The position numbers and the translations under genes were made by a program. Source: Ruminiclostridium cellobioparum subsp. termitidis CT1112 (lineage in GTDB: Bacteria > Bacillota > Clostridia > Acetivibrionales > DSM-1351). Taken from it: DNA of 64,000 bases. Below the pieces are notes generated by a model. That model was given only the letters and a program-made list of their open reading frames with translations. It did no database searches and had not been told where the DNA came from. The DNA lies in the NCBI RefSeq assembly GCF_000350485.1, contig NZ_AORV01000026.1, forward strand, positions 248,001 through 312,000, read 5' to 3'. Positions 8,394-17,812 of the stretch are shown in pieces. Numbering within the stretch: position 1 is the stretch's first letter; each line of letters opens with the position of its first letter.

Positions 8394-10160
8394 TTATTTT
8401 AGGCCCATCATAACTTTATATATTCTTGCTGCACTTTTCCCCCTTGCATCAGATGAGTCTGCCTTAGGTTTTTCATATTCCTTACATACTATCCAACCCG
8501 CATAATAAGCAGCATCATCTTTTTTACTATATTTAGATAACCAATTGTTATAAACAGAATGGTACCCTCCATTCAATTCTTTAACAACCATCTTATTCTC
8601 TGCTCGACGACATTCTTGTGCTTTTGGATAATATTCTGATTTTATATTACCATGTGCATCATACTCTAGTCCACACTCTTCAATGTAACACTTAATTAAA
8701 TCCATTGTACGTGAACCAGTCCATTGACAAGCACCGAGACCAAATTTACCTTTATAGTTGCCTTTTTGTAGTTCTTTTAATAAATCATACGTTTTCTTTA
8801 TTCCAACTTCCGAAATATTTTTCCCAGAAAATTCATTTCTATAATTATAATGTTTATCCATATACTTCAAGTAATCCGGCTCATTCTCTGGGTGACTAAT
8901 GTAGGCAGAACTTTCAAAGTGTCCAGCGGCTCCCTCGGATAACACATTACCAAGAACCCCTGATACAAATGCTGACTTATAACCCTCACTGAGTAAAATA
9001 GTAGCTATATCTAGCATTGCATCTTTCTTGTCTTTTGGCAGACCCAAACTGGAATCATTTTTTAATTTGCTTATTATGTCATTATTCGTTGCTTTGTCAT
9101 TATCTTCATTTTTCTTATTATTATCAACACTTGAGTTCTGTTGTTTCTCAGGCTTATCTGTCGTTGTATTCCCTTCACTTTTGACCTCTGGGTTTGATTT
9201 CGCTGTTAATGGTAATTTTAATACCTGTCCAACCTTAATTGTATTTTTATCTTTAATATTATTTAACTTTGCCAGTTCATCTTCAGATACATTATATTTA
9301 ATTGCAATCCCACCCAAGGTATCACCTTTCTTAACAACATATGTATTCTCATTTGATACCGCTCTCTGTATAATCTTTTCTTTATTCAATTCAGGCTGTG
9401 TTACATTAAGACCCGACTGTTGTACATTTGTATAACTTCTACTTTCATCAGTTAATTTCCTCCCTATAACGTCAGCTTCTTTTTCTAATCCTTCATCATC
9501 ATTTACCTTCTCACCGGACTTCATCTGTAAAGTTGCTTTCACTCTCCCCTGCTTTTGCTGTACAGCATGCCAGCCCTCATGAGGGAGGTGCTTTTCCTGC
9601 CCAGGAGCGATATGTATATCATTTCCCTGAGTATATGCCAAAGCTCCAACCTGCTGTGGCTTATCAGAGTTTTGATGCACTTTTACATCTGATAGATCAA
9701 CACCTGATAGTTTTTCAAGTCCTGCTTGCAAATTATGTTGCATGCCTGAGCTTGAAGCAGCAGTATTGTCATCGTCCTTCTTCATTTGTAATGGTGTTTT
9801 TTGTTCATCATTCTTAGTTTCTGAAGCTTCTTTTTTGCTATCTGAATCCTTTTTAATTTCAGATTTTAATTTCTCTAATGAAATTTTGTTTACAGCAACA
9901 TTAGCCTGTTCCAGCTTTTTCTGCTTTTTGCGTTGTTTTGCCTCCTCTCTTAACTTCACTGTCTGCCGATACCCTATTGCGGATTGTAGAACCATAAATT
10001 CTTCTCTTGTTATGGCATCTGGATCATTAAGCATTATCTGCAGAAATTTCTTGTAATCTGTTGTTCTTACATTTTTTTTATTTGCAGCAGGCTTGTTCTT
10101 TTGATTATTTGTTCTGACTGGAGCCAGTTCCGGTTTTTTTACTAACATCTTGGTCTGCAT
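8394..10160 (-). CDS. DUF4157 (eCIS core) - LysM - phage-tail-lysozyme protein
   Basis: Counting from the upstream ATG at 10187, residues 148-225 form a DUF4157 domain with GNDIHIAPG and the zinc-type motif HEGWHAVQQ (HExxH near 204). Residues about 281-328 are a LysM peptidoglycan-binding repeat (VVKKGDTLGGIAIKYNV). Residues 380-597 resemble phage tail-tip lysozyme domains (GNVLSEG, FGLGACQWTGSRTMDLI). The N-terminal 140 residues are charged and disordered, with no signal peptide. I place the start at 10160 because GGGAGG lies six bases before that ATG and inside any longer frame. DUF4157 proteins are typical cargo or associates of contractile injection systems and polymorphic toxins, and this one should attack cell wall. 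No tail or sheath genes are nearby. The adjoining lipoprotein may be its immunity partner. Confidence 0.8.
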   Translation of the reverse strand: MQTKMLVKKPELAPVRTNNQKNKPAANKKNVRTTDYKKFLQIMLNDPDAITREEFMVLQSAIGYRQTVKLREEAKQRKKQKKLEQANVAVNKISLEKLKSEIKKDSDSKKEASETKNDEQKTPLQMKKDDDNTAASSSGMQHNLQAGLEKLSGVDLSDVKVHQNSDKPQQVGALAYTQGNDIHIAPGQEKHLPHEGWHAVQQKQGRVKATLQMKSGEKVNDDEGLEKEADVIGRKLTDESRSYTNVQQSGLNVTQPELNKEKIIQRAVSNENTYVVKKGDTLGGIAIKYNVSEDELAKLNNIKDKNTIKVGQVLKLPLTAKSNPEVKSEGNTTTDKPEKQQNSSVDNNKKNEDNDKATNNDIISKLKNDSSLGLPKDKKDAMLDIATILLSEGYKSAFVSGVLGNVLSEGAAGHFESSAYISHPENEPDYLKYMDKHYNYRNEFSGKNISEVGIKKTYDLLKELQKGNYKGKFGLGACQWTGSRTMDLIKCYIEECGLEYDAHGNIKSEYYPKAQECRRAENKMVVKELNGGYHSVYNNWLSKYSKKDDAAYYAGWIVCKEYEKPKADSSDARGKSAARIYKVMMGLK

Positions 10161-10280
10161 TAAATCCCTCCCATAAAATCTATTCAAATATATGTAAATT
10201 TTTATGGGGTTTTAACATCCGATTTTAAAAACAAATATACTTAGCCACTATAAAATCATTAAAAAAAATTATAACAATTC

Positions 10281-10541
10281 TTAAACGAACAAACTCTGCT
10301 TCGATTCATCCTGCTTATGCCCCTGCCCCACCTTCTTCTCCCTCATCTTCCTCATCAGCTTACTATCCACCTTTAATCCAATTGCTGTCTTGGCAGGCGG
10401 TGGCACATTATTCTCAAATATTCTCCCCATATTCTCAACTCTTGGGCGGTTTACAATATAATCCACATAATTTTTCCGCTGCCCAATTTTATCAAGGTTC
10501 TGTTCAAGAGCAATCGATTTATCCGATGCTTCAAAATTCAA
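10281..10541 (-). CDS. Hypothetical protein or gene remnant (86 aa or less)
   Basis: An open frame from a TTG at 10541 has no good ribosome site and stop codons not far upstream. The product is charged (many Lys, Asp, Glu), with a basic tail (KLMRKMREKKVGQGHK). Its character resembles the disordered N-termini of DUF4157 proteins, and it sits just upstream of one, so it may be the residue of a duplicated copy. No family is recognised. Confidence 0.3.
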   Translation of the reverse strand: MNFEASDKSIALEQNLDKIGQRKNYVDYIVNRPRVENMGRIFENNVPPPAKTAIGLKVDSKLMRKMREKKVGQGHKQDESKQSLFV

Positions 10542-10926
10542 CTTTTGAAGCTTATCTTTTTATTTTTAATTTCTTTCTCCTGACTCTTCCAAGTTATCCG
10601 ATAAATATTTTAAAGTCAATTACTATCGACTGAAGGCAAAGATTTCAACCTTAATTGACTTTATGGAAACATTTTGAATCAGAAATAATATTGTTATGTG
10701 CCCGGTGGCATTTTAAGTATCCACTTAGTTATAGAATGCTTGTTAAAATGATGTCAGAAAGCATCTTAAACAAACGAATGATTCTTGGCGAATGTATGAA
10801 ACCTACATAAAAATAAAGGGTAAAGACGGACTTTCTGGTGATAGGTATATTGATTTTGAAGTATTTGCACCGGAACCCTTACAGAAAGTAATATTTAGTA
10901 ATTGCAATTTTTAGCTTATGTGCACA
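10542..10926. other. Intergenic stretch with a short plus-strand coding remnant
   Basis: About 385 bases with no full gene. On the plus strand a frame after the stop at 10744 (ATG at 10792, stop at 10914) encodes a protein-like tail, KGKDGLSGDRYIDFEVFAPE, probably the C-terminal end of a lost gene. No ribosome site or family is recognised. Confidence 0.3.
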
Positions 10927-10958
10927 AAAGAGGTGACGAACGAATTCGCCACCTCTTT
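10927..10958 (-). terminator. Terminator of the carbohydrate operon
   Basis: A 14-bp stem with one mismatch (AAAGAGGTG.CGAA and its complement) and a 4-nt loop lies two bases after the stop of the last operon gene. On the minus strand it ends in CTCTTTT. Confidence 0.75.
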
Positions 10959-10960
10959 CA

Positions 10961-11422
10961 TTATTTATACTGCTCTTTCACCTCAACTAAAACTCCAAGC
11001 GCTTTTGATGTGTCAAAATATTCATATGCTTCATAGCCCTTCTCGTGTTTAAAAAGTGAATCAAACCCTGCATTTTTCATAGTTTCTTCGTCAGCTTCCA
11101 AAGGTCCGTCTGACAGCAAACAAATTGAGCAGATTGACGTGCCATGTTCTTTTAACCAAGCTGCCCATGGGTCATTATTTCCCAGAGGCTGAATAATTTC
11201 AAACCAAAAATTATCGCTGAAAACACTCTCTACCTTCATTGGGGTATCAGCGATGCCGGCACCTTTATACTTCATAAAAGGTGTTCTTACCGCTTTATGC
11301 TCTGTATTCTGCCCTGCAGGCTCTTTCCCTGTGCCCAGCAAAGTTTTATATGCAGAAACTGTTTTTTCTAAATCGTCTGTTACGACAATAACCTTAACTA
11401 TATTCGTTGATGATAACGCCAT
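10961..11422 (-). CDS. VOC (glyoxalase/bleomycin-resistance fold) protein
   Basis: A protein of 153 residues with the two beta-alpha-beta-beta-beta units of the vicinal-oxygen-chelate superfamily. It begins with VIVVTDDLEKTVSAYKTLLG, has FWFEIIQPLGNNDPWAAWL in the middle and ends with a strand GVLVEVKEQY. These enzymes bind a metal and act on vicinal oxygen groups (isomerases, dioxygenases, epimerases). It is the last gene of the operon and a paralogue of the VOC gene at 17813. Some expected metal ligands (His) are not obvious in this copy, so it may bind its ligand without a metal. The substrate is unknown. Confidence 0.8.
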   Translation of the reverse strand: MALSSTNIVKVIVVTDDLEKTVSAYKTLLGTGKEPAGQNTEHKAVRTPFMKYKGAGIADTPMKVESVFSDNFWFEIIQPLGNNDPWAAWLKEHGTSICSICLLSDGPLEADEETMKNAGFDSLFKHEKGYEAYEYFDTSKALGVLVEVKEQYK

Positions 11423-11460
11423 TTTTTTCTCCCCTGTATTATCTATTAATCTCTATTTGT

Positions 11461-12204
11461 TTATCTATTGGTGAAACCGCCGTCAGCAATAATTTCAGCA
11501 CCTGTCACATAAGAAGATTCGTCGGATGCTAAGAACAATGCAACCGCCGCAATCTCGCCGGGCTTTCCGATATGCCCTATGGGAAGTTGCGAAACTATAT
11601 TGTTTCTCAGTTCGTCATCGCCGTGCACAAAATCTGTAAATGCCTGTGTTTCAGTTGGACCGGGGCTTATAGCATTTGCTCTGATACCCTTTTCTGCAAG
11701 CTCTCCTGTGAACGAACGTGCCATAGACCTGACCGCAGCTTTCGCCGCATTATAGACAATGGCGTTTTTCCCGCCCTGAAAACCTGCAATTGATGATATC
11801 AGAACAATTGAAGATTTATCAGACATAAAAGGAATTAACTTCTGCACCGTGAAAAAAGCTGAAAAAACATTGAGGTCCATTGTCAAATGAAACTCCTCAG
11901 GTGTGATTTCTGGAATCGGGTTTTGTGGTCCGTTACCAACGATTGGTAACACCGCCTTTAATTTGCGCCCTGTCTTCTTAACAGATTCCGCTATTTTCTC
12001 CAAATCCTTTATATTTGTCGCGTCAACTTTTAGAATATCAACAACCTGACTGTTTCCCTCATATACTTTTTTTGCGGTTTCAACATCAAAATCAGCCACA
12101 ATCAAATCGGCACCTTCTCTTATGAAGCGTTCTGCGATTGCTCTTCCAATTCCATTGGCCGCACCCGTGACAACGCACAATTCTTTATCCAATAATTTAC
12201 TCAT
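11461..12204 (-). CDS. Short-chain dehydrogenase/reductase (SDR)
   Basis: A classical SDR of 247 residues and family-typical length. It has the NAD(P)-binding turn TGAANGIGRAIAERF at the N-terminus, an Asp in the second strand (VADFDVE) that favours NAD(H), catalytic Ser in VLISSIAG, and YNAAKAAV (Tyr-x-x-x-Lys). The C-terminus YVTGAEIIADGG is a standard FabG-type ending. It probably oxidises or reduces a sugar or keto intermediate in the pathway encoded by this operon. The substrate cannot be read from the sequence. Confidence 0.88.
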   Translation of the reverse strand: MSKLLDKELCVVTGAANGIGRAIAERFIREGADLIVADFDVETAKKVYEGNSQVVDILKVDATNIKDLEKIAESVKKTGRKLKAVLPIVGNGPQNPIPEITPEEFHLTMDLNVFSAFFTVQKLIPFMSDKSSIVLISSIAGFQGGKNAIVYNAAKAAVRSMARSFTGELAEKGIRANAISPGPTETQAFTDFVHGDDELRNNIVSQLPIGHIGKPGEIAAVALFLASDESSYVTGAEIIADGGFTNR

Positions 12205-12272
12205 AAAATTCCACCTAACCCTTTCATTCGCTACTCTGTAAAATCACATAAAACTAACTGGATTTATGATCT

Positions 12273-13382
12273 TCATAATGTTTCTCCCTCATATTTGAAA
12301 TCAAGTTGTCGTCTGATTTCATCCATAATTTTCATCACAGATAATGTGTCCTCCCAGGACATAACTGAAGATTCAACCTCACCTTCTAAAAGACACCTTT
12401 GCACCTCAGCAGCTTCAAAATGCATTCCAAAAAGCCCATCGCGACCACCTTCATAATTTTCATGCGTTTTTGAAACATACTCAAAGGTTGAACCGTCATT
12501 ATAAAAGACAGTGAAGTCTGACGGCCTGTAAAATTGCCTGTGTATTTCTATTCTACCTTTTGTTCCGCAGATTGCAGCGGTGACGGGAGATGATGCGAGG
12601 GATCCAAAAGCTAACACCGCAAGTGCACCTTTGCCATTTTCATATTTTAAAATGGCAGCATCATTTGAATCCACACCTGTTGGCGTTGCAGAACCGGCAG
12701 CGATTATTCCCGTTGGGTTTCCAAGCAAAAACTGCACGAATGAAATTGGATATACGCCCAAGTCTAAAAGAGCTCCGCCTGCAAGCTCAGGTGCATATAA
12801 GCGATGTTTAGGGTCAAAAGGAAAGCAAACCCCATGGTCAGCAATTATCTGCACAATGTCCCCTATTTCGCCCCTGTCAATCAACTCTTTTACCTTGATG
12901 ATATGCGGCAGAAATCGTGTCCAATACGCCTCCATAACAAATAGATTTTTCTCTTTAGCTAAATCTAAAATTTCTTTCGCCTGCTTGTAATTTTGTGTAA
13001 ATGCCTTCTCAACCAAAATAGGCTTATTGTGCTGCAAGCACTGCATCGCCCACTCATGGTGCTGTGCATGTGGAGTTGCAACATAAATCACATCAATGTC
13101 AGGATCTTTCATAAGCTCTTCGTAAGAACCATACGCTTTTTTTATTGACGGAAACTCACTCCTAAATGCCTGCGCCTTTTTTAAATCACGGGAACCAACA
13201 GCAGCGATGTTTCCACCGGCTTTGATCACCTGTGCGGAAAAGCAGCTTGCAATCCAGCCAGAACCAAGGATACCCCATCTATGCGTATCAGGCATTTTTT
13301 CATCCAGCCTGACAGGATAAGACCTGTCCGGTAAAAATTCTTTTTTTACATTTTCCATAACTTTACATGAACCCTTCTGCAA
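12273..13382 (-). CDS. Gfo/Idh/MocA-family oxidoreductase (copy 1 of operon)
   Basis: An N-terminal Rossmann domain (WGILGSGWIASCFSAQVI; EKAFTQNYKQA holds the conserved EK-P-like element as EKA) and a C-terminal alpha/beta dimer domain (ALLDLGVYPISFVQFLLG) place this 369-residue protein in the Gfo/Idh/MocA family. These enzymes oxidise or reduce sugars and inositols with NAD(P). The usual EKP is EKA here. The start is uncertain: TTG at 13382 lies one base from the previous gene, but ATG at 13358 (MENVKKEF) is also possible. It is one of two family members in the operon, suggesting a paired oxidation and reduction of one sugar position. Confidence 0.87.
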   Translation of the reverse strand: MQKGSCKVMENVKKEFLPDRSYPVRLDEKMPDTHRWGILGSGWIASCFSAQVIKAGGNIAAVGSRDLKKAQAFRSEFPSIKKAYGSYEELMKDPDIDVIYVATPHAQHHEWAMQCLQHNKPILVEKAFTQNYKQAKEILDLAKEKNLFVMEAYWTRFLPHIIKVKELIDRGEIGDIVQIIADHGVCFPFDPKHRLYAPELAGGALLDLGVYPISFVQFLLGNPTGIIAAGSATPTGVDSNDAAILKYENGKGALAVLAFGSLASSPVTAAICGTKGRIEIHRQFYRPSDFTVFYNDGSTFEYVSKTHENYEGGRDGLFGMHFEAAEVQRCLLEGEVESSVMSWEDTLSVMKIMDEIRRQLDFKYEGETL

Positions 13383-13748
13383 TCAAACTTCTCTTTCGCC
13401 AAGCGACCAATTTTCAGTACTGTTTTCAACAACACAAACTAAAATATCATCGCGCCTGATTCCAATGTCAACAAGCCTTTTTGTTAGTTCCTTATATGTT
13501 TTTTTCTTTTGCTCAAGTGAAAACATATTAACCATTGTAATCCTAATGATTATCAAATCGTGTCTGTCGCGATTGCCATAAGTCGGCGAAAAAATAATCT
13601 CCCCTTCATCATGCGGTCTAAACACTTGGAAAAGATCAGTTGTATCCATACCCAGACCTGCAACCAGCGAATTATGAATTGCACTTGATATTTCTTTTCC
13701 CTTATCCTTAAACACTGACCTTTTTAAGTCAACTTGAATCAACGGCAT
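13383..13748 (-). CDS. Tautomerase (4-oxalocrotonate tautomerase/MIF-type)
   Basis: A protein of 121 residues starting MPLIQVDLKR. Once Met is removed, Pro is the N-terminal residue, which is the catalytic base of this superfamily. The body shows two beta-alpha-beta halves, as in longer tautomerases of the DUF1904/cis-CaaD-like type (LIIIRITMVNMFSLEQKKK). AAGGAGA precedes the ATG. Tautomerases usually act on enol/keto acids and are rare in sugar-uptake operons, so this gene suggests that the pathway passes through an enol or unsaturated keto intermediate. Confidence 0.78.
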   Translation of the reverse strand: MPLIQVDLKRSVFKDKGKEISSAIHNSLVAGLGMDTTDLFQVFRPHDEGEIIFSPTYGNRDRHDLIIIRITMVNMFSLEQKKKTYKELTKRLVDIGIRRDDILVCVVENSTENWSLGEREV

Positions 13749-13794
13749 AATTAATTATCTCCTTCTTTTCACTATTATTCTGCTCTTGTTTCGA

Positions 13795-14583
13795 TTATTT
13801 CAGAGCACCCGCACTCATGCCTTTTTCAAAATTCTTCTGCATGAACAAATAAACAATAATCTCAGGAACTGCAGTGAGCACAGCTGCCGCCAATATCTTC
13901 GTCTGGTCATTTGTAAACTCACCCTGGAAGTATTGTGGAAGCAGCGTTACCGTCTGCATATCCGGGCTTTGCAGGAACAGAAGTGGCATGAGATATGCGT
14001 TCCATGAGTTGATGAGTGTCAAAACAATAATTGATGATGCAATTGGCTTTGTAAGCGGAAGGATGACATACCAAAACGTCAAAAAAATACCCGCACCGTC
14101 AATTCTTGCTGCCTCCATTAACTCATTAGGAATTCCACTGTCAAAATTTCTGGTAAGCAGAATTGTAAATGGCAGCTGCAATGCTGCAATAGGTAAAATT
14201 ACAGCCAGGAAGGTGTTAAATAGATGCATCTTTTGGAATGTTACAAACAAAGGAGACAACAAAATTACTTCAGGTAAAGTTAACGCAATAAGAATTAACC
14301 AAAAGAATACTTCTTTTCCAAACATCTGTAATTTTGCAAACCCAAAGCCAGCTGTCATACTCAATATATAAACCAACAAAATTACGCCGGATGATATGAT
14401 GAATGAATTTCTAAAATAGATTGGAACTACACCTGTGTCCCAAACCACCTTATAATTTAAAAACCCTGTTCCACCGAGAGAGCCAAGAAACATTTGAACA
14501 AGTGGAATCGCATAAGGTATGGTTAGTATCAGTAGAATGATTTGCAAAATGACTTTACTTTTTAAGGTTCTAATTTCAAACAT
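13795..14583 (-). CDS. Carbohydrate ABC transporter permease, MalG/UgpE type
   Basis: Inner-membrane permease of 262 residues with six predicted membrane segments and the EAA loop motif ELMEAARIDGAGIFLTFWYV that docks to the ATPase. It starts one base after the stop of its partner permease, so both are co-translated. It is typical of CUT1 sugar importers. The operon has no ATPase gene, so a shared MsiK/UgpC-like ATPase encoded elsewhere is expected. Confidence 0.92.
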   Translation of the reverse strand: MFEIRTLKSKVILQIILLILTIPYAIPLVQMFLGSLGGTGFLNYKVVWDTGVVPIYFRNSFIISSGVILLVYILSMTAGFGFAKLQMFGKEVFFWLILIALTLPEVILLSPLFVTFQKMHLFNTFLAVILPIAALQLPFTILLTRNFDSGIPNELMEAARIDGAGIFLTFWYVILPLTKPIASSIIVLTLINSWNAYLMPLLFLQSPDMQTVTLLPQYFQGEFTNDQTKILAAAVLTAVPEIIVYLFMQKNFEKGMSAGALK

Positions 14584-14584
14584 T

Positions 14585-15478
14585 TTATTTCTCGTCTCCT
14601 TTATTAACCTTATTTATAAGTATTGCACCGCAGAATGCGAGTACAAGGAGCATTACTGATATTGCAGCTGCATAGCCAAGATGCGATTGCCTTATTCCCT
14701 GCCTGTAAATATATGTGCCTAAAAATTCTGTTGCGTGATTTGGCCCGCCAGTCGTAATCAGATAAGGAATATCAAATGTTTTCAAAGCACCTATGATCCC
14801 AAGCATTGCAAGAGAAACTGTCGTGCCTTTGCAGTTTGGCAATACAATGCTCAATAAAGTTCTAAAGTTTCCTGCTCCATCCAGGCGCGACGCCTCAAGC
14901 ATTTCTTTATCTATTTGGCTCATTGCCGCATAATATAGAATGAAACTCATTCCTGTGAACTCCCAAATCGCAACAATCATGAGAATGAAAAGTGCCGAAT
15001 TGGGTTTTGCCAACCAATCAACAGTTATGCCTAAATGAAGTATGTCAAATATATCCTGCAGAATTCCCTGAGGAGAGAACAACAATCTAAACACTGGCGC
15101 CATAGTCGCAGGTGCCAGGATTGTTGGTATAAAAATCAAGCACTTATGCAATGTAGCAAGCTTTACTTTTGTGTGCAAAATTGCGGCAAATATAAAACCT
15201 AAAAAGTTTTGAATTAAAAATGTAAAAATGAAATAAACAATTGTATTTTGTATAGCTTTCCAAAAAACCCAGTCAGAAAAAAGTGCCTTGGTATAATTAC
15301 TTATCCCCACTTCTGTCTGAATTGGATCAAGCCCATTCCAATCTAAAGTAGACAGCTTGAATGTATAAAATATTGAATAATATATAATACCTACAATAAA
15401 AACAAATGCTGGAAGAATCCACGGAAATCCGTTCATTTTATTGGATTTCAATGTTTTATCCTTTTTCATGTTATTCAT
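14585..15478 (-). CDS. Carbohydrate ABC transporter permease, MalF/UgpA type
   Basis: Partner permease with about six membrane segments, a long loop between segments 1 and 2, and the EAA motif KEMLEASRLDGAGNFRTLLS. I place the start at ATG 15478 because AGGAGAAG lies at proper spacing before it; a frame open to 15499 has no site. It belongs to the CUT1 family with the neighbouring permease and the binding lipoprotein. Confidence 0.92.
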   Translation of the reverse strand: MNNMKKDKTLKSNKMNGFPWILPAFVFIVGIIYYSIFYTFKLSTLDWNGLDPIQTEVGISNYTKALFSDWVFWKAIQNTIVYFIFTFLIQNFLGFIFAAILHTKVKLATLHKCLIFIPTILAPATMAPVFRLLFSPQGILQDIFDILHLGITVDWLAKPNSALFILMIVAIWEFTGMSFILYYAAMSQIDKEMLEASRLDGAGNFRTLLSIVLPNCKGTTVSLAMLGIIGALKTFDIPYLITTGGPNHATEFLGTYIYRQGIRQSHLGYAAAISVMLLVLAFCGAILINKVNKGDEK

Positions 15479-15550
15479 GTTTATACTTCTCCTCAACACT
15501 TAATGATAGGGGCACTAGAAAAAATAGGCCCCTATAAAAAATATTATCTC

Positions 15551-16909
15551 TTACTTACTATCAGCTTGAGTCCCTGCAAGTTGAGCAGCACCATCTTTAG
15601 GAGTGATAGTTCCTCCTGCCACGCCAGCCAATACATCCATCATTTTTTGGTTCATATCTGCATTTATTTCTGCAAAACGAGGGTTATCGCCACTTCCCAT
15701 TGATTTTTCAATATATTTTTTGATTACTTCGTTTTGTTTCTCAGGATTTACAAGTTTTACTTTGTCCCAATTCGGAGTTGCTGATTTTAAAGAAGGAACA
15801 ACGTTTAAGGAATCTGCAATGATCTGTTGACCACTCTGAGAGGTTCCAAGCCAAACAGCAAATGTAGTTGCAGCCTTAACATTCTTTGATGTTGCAGACA
15901 CTGCGGTTGAATAGTCTAAATCGCCAAACATGGATCCTGTTTTTCCCGTTCCGGCAATATCAGGGAAATCAATTGGAATCATTGTGAACGGCTCTTCTTT
16001 TGAAGATGCAGCCTCAATAGAAGCCTTCATGGTATCAGGCAAAGTGTTTGATGTATACCAGGACCCCATCATAACCATAGCAGCCTTTTGAGACATAAAT
16101 AAATTGTTTGCTTCTGGATATTGTTTAAGGCCAAGAGCACCCTTTTGCATAATTCCGTCATCAAACAGCCCTTTCCATAGTTCTAATGCTTTGACAATTG
16201 AGTCATCAGTCCATTCAACCTCGCCTCTTGCTGCTTTTGTGAAAGTACCAGGGCTTACATTATCAGCAATTGCATGGAAAGTGTCCATGTTAAATGCACC
16301 TTGACCTGCTCCCTGCACAAAACCATCGATACCATGTTCTTTAAAAACTTTACAAGCCTCTTTCCATTCAGCTAAATTAGTAGGAGCTTTTACATTATAT
16401 TTATCAAAAAGATCTTTGTTAATCCAGAGATTTCCTGAATATACAGTTCCGACGCCAAGTGCTTTCAACTGACCATTGACAGTCATTGTGGTGATTGATG
16501 CCTCGTTGAGCTTGTCTTTATAATTATCGCCTAAAGCCTTTTTTACAGCATCAGTCAAGTCAATTGCCTGTCCTCCAAAAACTTTAACGCCGCCATTTCC
16601 TGAACCCGCTGAAACCTCAAAAGCATCAACACCCTTGCCATTTGCTAAAGCCGGTTTGATAGCCGCATCATAATCATCTATAGATGTTTGTTTCCACGTA
16701 ACTTTTATATTTGGATATTCTTTGTTAAATTCTGCAATATATTGTTCATTAGTTGGGGAACCCGGCGTCCACCCCCACCAAACTACTTCGCCTGACGTTT
16801 CAGAGGAAGTATCTTCTGTCTTTTTACTGCCGCCACATCCTGCCAACACAGTTGTCATCATAACCATTAAAGCAACTAAGATCACTGCTAAAACTCTTGT
16901 CTTTTTCAT
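15551..16909 (-). CDS. Sugar-binding lipoprotein of an ABC importer
   Basis: A signal peptide with lipobox (VLAGCGGSKK) leads a cluster-B/D extracellular solute-binding domain of about 425 residues, including EVVWWGWTPG at the mature start and the conserved MSQKAAMVMMGSWY region. It should capture the sugar ligand outside the cell for the two permeases downstream. The start at ATG 16909 is chosen for its AAAAGGAGAGG site; the frame upstream to 16942 only adds residues around that site. As in many such operons, it is first among the transporter genes. The ligand is unknown. Confidence 0.92.
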   Translation of the reverse strand: MKKTRVLAVILVALMVMMTTVLAGCGGSKKTEDTSSETSGEVVWWGWTPGSPTNEQYIAEFNKEYPNIKVTWKQTSIDDYDAAIKPALANGKGVDAFEVSAGSGNGGVKVFGGQAIDLTDAVKKALGDNYKDKLNEASITTMTVNGQLKALGVGTVYSGNLWINKDLFDKYNVKAPTNLAEWKEACKVFKEHGIDGFVQGAGQGAFNMDTFHAIADNVSPGTFTKAARGEVEWTDDSIVKALELWKGLFDDGIMQKGALGLKQYPEANNLFMSQKAAMVMMGSWYTSNTLPDTMKASIEAASSKEEPFTMIPIDFPDIAGTGKTGSMFGDLDYSTAVSATSKNVKAATTFAVWLGTSQSGQQIIADSLNVVPSLKSATPNWDKVKLVNPEKQNEVIKKYIEKSMGSGDNPRFAEINADMNQKMMDVLAGVAGGTITPKDGAAQLAGTQADSK

Positions 16910-16954
16910 TTTACCCTCTCCTTTTAAATTATTATTACTCACTATATATAACGC

Positions 16955-17773
16955 TTAGGGCGTCATTAGAGCCTTTATGTACGTGACACTATTTAAATAT
17001 TCTTCATCTGTGTTAAGATGCTCTATGATAAACGGCATATTTTCATCAAAGGATAATCCTTTTTCGATTAGGTGCTTGATATTTATCCCTCCGTTTCCGG
17101 CACTGGTTTCCCTAAAAAACAGCGTATACTCGTCCTCCATTTTGACATTTTTCAGATGGCAGCTTTTTATATGCTCACCCAGTTTCTCGAAGCATTCACA
17201 TATAAACTCCTCATTAAAGAAATACCTTCTTGGTGTTGTTATCCAGTTAAAAATGTCCATATGAACAGCAAATCTATCTCTGTCCACAGACTCAAGCAAC
17301 TGCAGATATTCATCCGGTCCAGTCGGGAACATCCATGGCATTGACTCGATTGTAAAATACGTGTTCTTAGGATTCACCTCATCTATGATCTCCTGAATAG
17401 TCTTTACACCCAGTTTCCAGGTTTCCTTTGTAAAATTATCTTTATAAGCACCATCCCAGCGAGGGCCTCTTGCCCCTATAATATTCACACAACAGCGAGA
17501 ACCTATCCTGTCAGCAAGTTCAAGCTGCCCCACGGCGTACTTGACAGCCTTTTTACGCGCATCTTCATTTAAATCCAATGTATTGCGCCAAACCCCGACC
17601 TCTGCTATCACAAGGTTGTTTTTTTTTGCTTCTTTAACATACTCCTCAATAAGCGCATCATCATTTTCGTAAGAGAGTGGGAAATTTATAGTTCCAAGTC
17701 CTAGGGTTTTATGTTTCATAGCCCATTCCTTTGGACTGCTGTGTTTTAATGGTGAAGATGTCCCAAGTCTCAT
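16955..17773 (-). CDS. Sugar phosphate isomerase/epimerase-like TIM-barrel protein
   Basis: A 272-residue xylose-isomerase-like TIM barrel (AP endonuclease 2 superfamily). Metal-ligand candidates occur in the expected order: Glu in TIESMPWMFPTG, Asp/His in FAVHMDIFNW, His in IKSCHLKNVK and Glu in PFIIEHL. Relatives are inosose dehydratases, ketose epimerases and the C-glycoside deglycosidase large subunit (DgpC/CarC type). Paired with Gfo/Idh/MocA enzymes, this fold often processes 3-keto sugars. The ribosome site is modest (GAAAGG). The exact reaction is not decidable from sequence alone. Confidence 0.8.
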   Translation of the reverse strand: MRLGTSSPLKHSSPKEWAMKHKTLGLGTINFPLSYENDDALIEEYVKEAKKNNLVIAEVGVWRNTLDLNEDARKKAVKYAVGQLELADRIGSRCCVNIIGARGPRWDGAYKDNFTKETWKLGVKTIQEIIDEVNPKNTYFTIESMPWMFPTGPDEYLQLLESVDRDRFAVHMDIFNWITTPRRYFFNEEFICECFEKLGEHIKSCHLKNVKMEDEYTLFFRETSAGNGGINIKHLIEKGLSFDENMPFIIEHLNTDEEYLNSVTYIKALMTP

Positions 17774-17812
17774 ATTAGCTTCATGCCTTTCTATTTATAG
17801 TTAGGGTTAATA

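Noticed and set aside
7223-10541. Prophage or contractile injection locus
   Set aside because: Only one lysozyme/DUF4157 gene is present; no sheath, tube, baseplate, terminase or integrase genes are nearby.
10961-11422. Antibiotic (bleomycin/fosfomycin) resistance protein
   Set aside because: VOC fold alone does not indicate resistance; the gene is the last member of a sugar operon and has a paralogue in it.
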